A stretch of 64,000 nucleotides of DNA from Geodermatophilus amargosae. Lineage in GTDB: Bacteria; Actinomycetota; Actinomycetes; Mycobacteriales; Geodermatophilaceae. Positions 62,999 to 64,000 of the stretch are shown here, one piece after another. The position numbers and the translations under genes are program-made. The number at the start of each line of letters is the position of its first letter. Within the stretch, counting starts at the first letter, position 1. The DNA is taken from the NCBI RefSeq assembly GCF_900116515.1, contig NZ_FPBA01000001.1:124001-188000 (forward strand), written 5' to 3'. The notes under the pieces were generated by a model. That model did no database searches. It saw only the letters and a list, made by a program, of their open reading frames with translations, and was not told where the DNA came from.

Positions 62999-64000
62999 TC
63001 AGCCCCTGGCGACCGCGGCGGGGACAGGTCGCACCCGCTTCCCGCGCCGTGCTACCGCGCCGGAGACCCGTCGAGCAGCGAAGCCCGTCCCGGCCACGAA
63101 CCGCTGGACGGGTCCGAAGCTCACGGCAGCCGGGAGCCCGACCACGTGCAGGCCTGGCACGCTCGACTGCAGATCGCGGTCGAGGATCGGGGAGCCGGCT
63201 ACCGTGGACACGCCTGCGCGCAACCGGGGGTCCAGGAACAGAAGCCGGCCGAGGTCCACGCGATAGCCCGTGCCGACGATGACGTGATCGGCGCCGAGCA
63301 CACTCGTCCCGTCCGGCCCCTCGACGGTCAGCTCGGCACGGTCCCCCGACGCTCGAGCGGCCGTGATGTGCGATGCCACGGTCACCGGGACCACTCCCTC
63401 GATGCGCGGCCTGAGCCACCACCCTCCGGCCGGCCCGAGTGTCGTCTGCACCAGGTGCACCCGCTTCTGCTCCGGTAGGCGCCGGTACGCGCCCGGCAGC
63501 TCGGCGCAGAACAGCAGCTGCCAGCTGGTACCGATGGTGGACACCGGATGGCGGACCCGACGGGGCCACGACTTGCCGGCCGGGTTGACGTTCCAGCCGA
63601 TCCGGTCAGCCCGTGCCAGCACCTGGGGTCGGGCGCCTGCCTCGTGCAGCAAGGCGGCGGTCTCCAACGCGCTCTGACCTGCGCCGACCACGACGACGTC
63701 CCGACCCGTGAAGTGGTCGAGGTCGGCGTGTGCGCTGCTGTGTGTGACCCGATGACTTGGGAGGCCGGCCAGGACATCCGGGACATGGGCGTAGGCCAAC
63801 ATGCCCGTCGCGAGGACCACACGACCCGCGGACAGCGTCGAGCCGTCCCCCAGGTGCAACCGGAAGCCGTCACCGTCCCGGGTGAGGGTGGTGACCTCCA
63901 CCTGCTCGACGTTCGGCACGTGTCGACGCTGGAACCACTGTCCGTAGCCGGCGAACGTGTCTAGCGGGACCGGGTGCCCCAGGTCGCGGTACTCCAGGCC
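62999..64000 (-). CDS. FAD-dependent NAD(P)-binding oxidoreductase (5' end beyond window)
   Basis: 334 codons visible, frame still open at 64000. VVLATGMLAYAHVPDVL and DVVVVGAGQSALETAALLHEAG (NADP site) and VGTGYRVDLGRL are flavin monooxygenase/lysine-hydroxylase-type motifs. The N-terminal FAD site is outside. Likely an N-hydroxylase or Baeyer-Villiger-like enzyme; substrate unknown. Confidence 0.85.
   Translation of the reverse strand, partial: GLEYRDLGHPVPLDTFAGYGQWFQRRHVPNVEQVEVTTLTRDGDGFRLHLGDGSTLSAGRVVLATGMLAYAHVPDVLAGLPSHRVTHSSAHADLDHFTGRDVVVVGAGQSALETAALLHEAGARPQVLARADRIGWNVNPAGKSWPRRVRHPVSTIGTSWQLLFCAELPGAYRRLPEQKRVHLVQTTLGPAGGWWLRPRIEGVVPVTVASHITAARASGDRAELTVEGPDGTSVLGADHVIVGTGYRVDLGRLLFLDPRLRAGVSTVAGSPILDRDLQSSVPGLHVVGLPAAVSFGPVQRFVAGTGFAARRVSGAVARRGKRVRPVPAAVARG

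Noticed and set aside
1-64000. CRISPR arrays, rRNA genes, insertion sequences
   Set aside because: No regularly spaced direct repeats, rRNA signatures, transposase genes or terminal inverted repeats were seen.

Overview
The window is very GC-rich, uses many GTG starts and packs genes with ATGA/GTGA overlaps, so it comes from an actinobacterium. A formate dehydrogenase gene carries UAG at the codon where selenocysteine is expected, which points to Geodermatophilaceae (Geodermatophilus or Blastococcus); that assignment is an inference.

Region by region. 1-3310: end of a Dpp-type oligopeptide ABC transporter operon. 3404-7004: aquaporin, a Suv3-like RNA helicase and a hypothetical gene. 7057-7143: tRNA-Ser(UGA). 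7089-24627: a 17.5-kb integrative element inserted in the 3' end of that tRNA gene and flanked by a 58-bp direct repeat (57/58 identical). It holds a tyrosine integrase, two small HTH genes, a MobF relaxase/helicase, a non-coding stretch that may hold the transfer origin, a macrolide-type glycosyltransferase, a secreted protein, a two-gene P-loop ATPase plus FRG-domain module (candidate defence system), Lsr2, and a partly decayed acyl-CoA catabolic island (broken 3-hydroxyacyl-CoA dehydrogenase, intact CaiB-type CoA-transferase, broken nitronate monooxygenase, and an unusual YWTD-propeller/hydroxyacyl-CoA dehydrogenase fusion).

24632-29174: arsenic/metal resistance cluster (arsR, arsC, MFS pump with two frameshifts, ArsO-like flavoprotein, second arsR, merR, and a 19-residue peptide with 8 cysteines). 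29273-42000: mixed core genes, including a diguanylate cyclase, geranylgeranyl-reductase-type flavoprotein, LOG protein, MaoC hydratase, Nudix hydrolase, menB, two TetR regulators, an NDMA-type alcohol dehydrogenase and a Gfo/Idh/MocA oxidoreductase. 41883-48910: glycosyltransferase GT4, two GpgS-like glucosyl-3-phosphoglycerate synthases, a membrane alkaline-phosphatase-superfamily protein, DedA and an MBL hydrolase, mostly translationally coupled on the minus strand.

49805-55240: three-subunit formate dehydrogenase. The catalytic subunit reads through UAG at codon 187. Eighteen nucleotides after the UAG is a hairpin with a GGUCU apical loop, the spacing and loop I recall for E. coli fdhF SECIS. 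At least eight other genes in the window end at TAG, so the recoding must depend on context. 55250-64000: NmrA-like protein, PAS/GAF/SpoIIE phosphatase, small membrane proteins, a GH3 lipoprotein pseudogene, a VTT-domain protein, a frameshifted acyltransferase and a flavoprotein that runs off the window.
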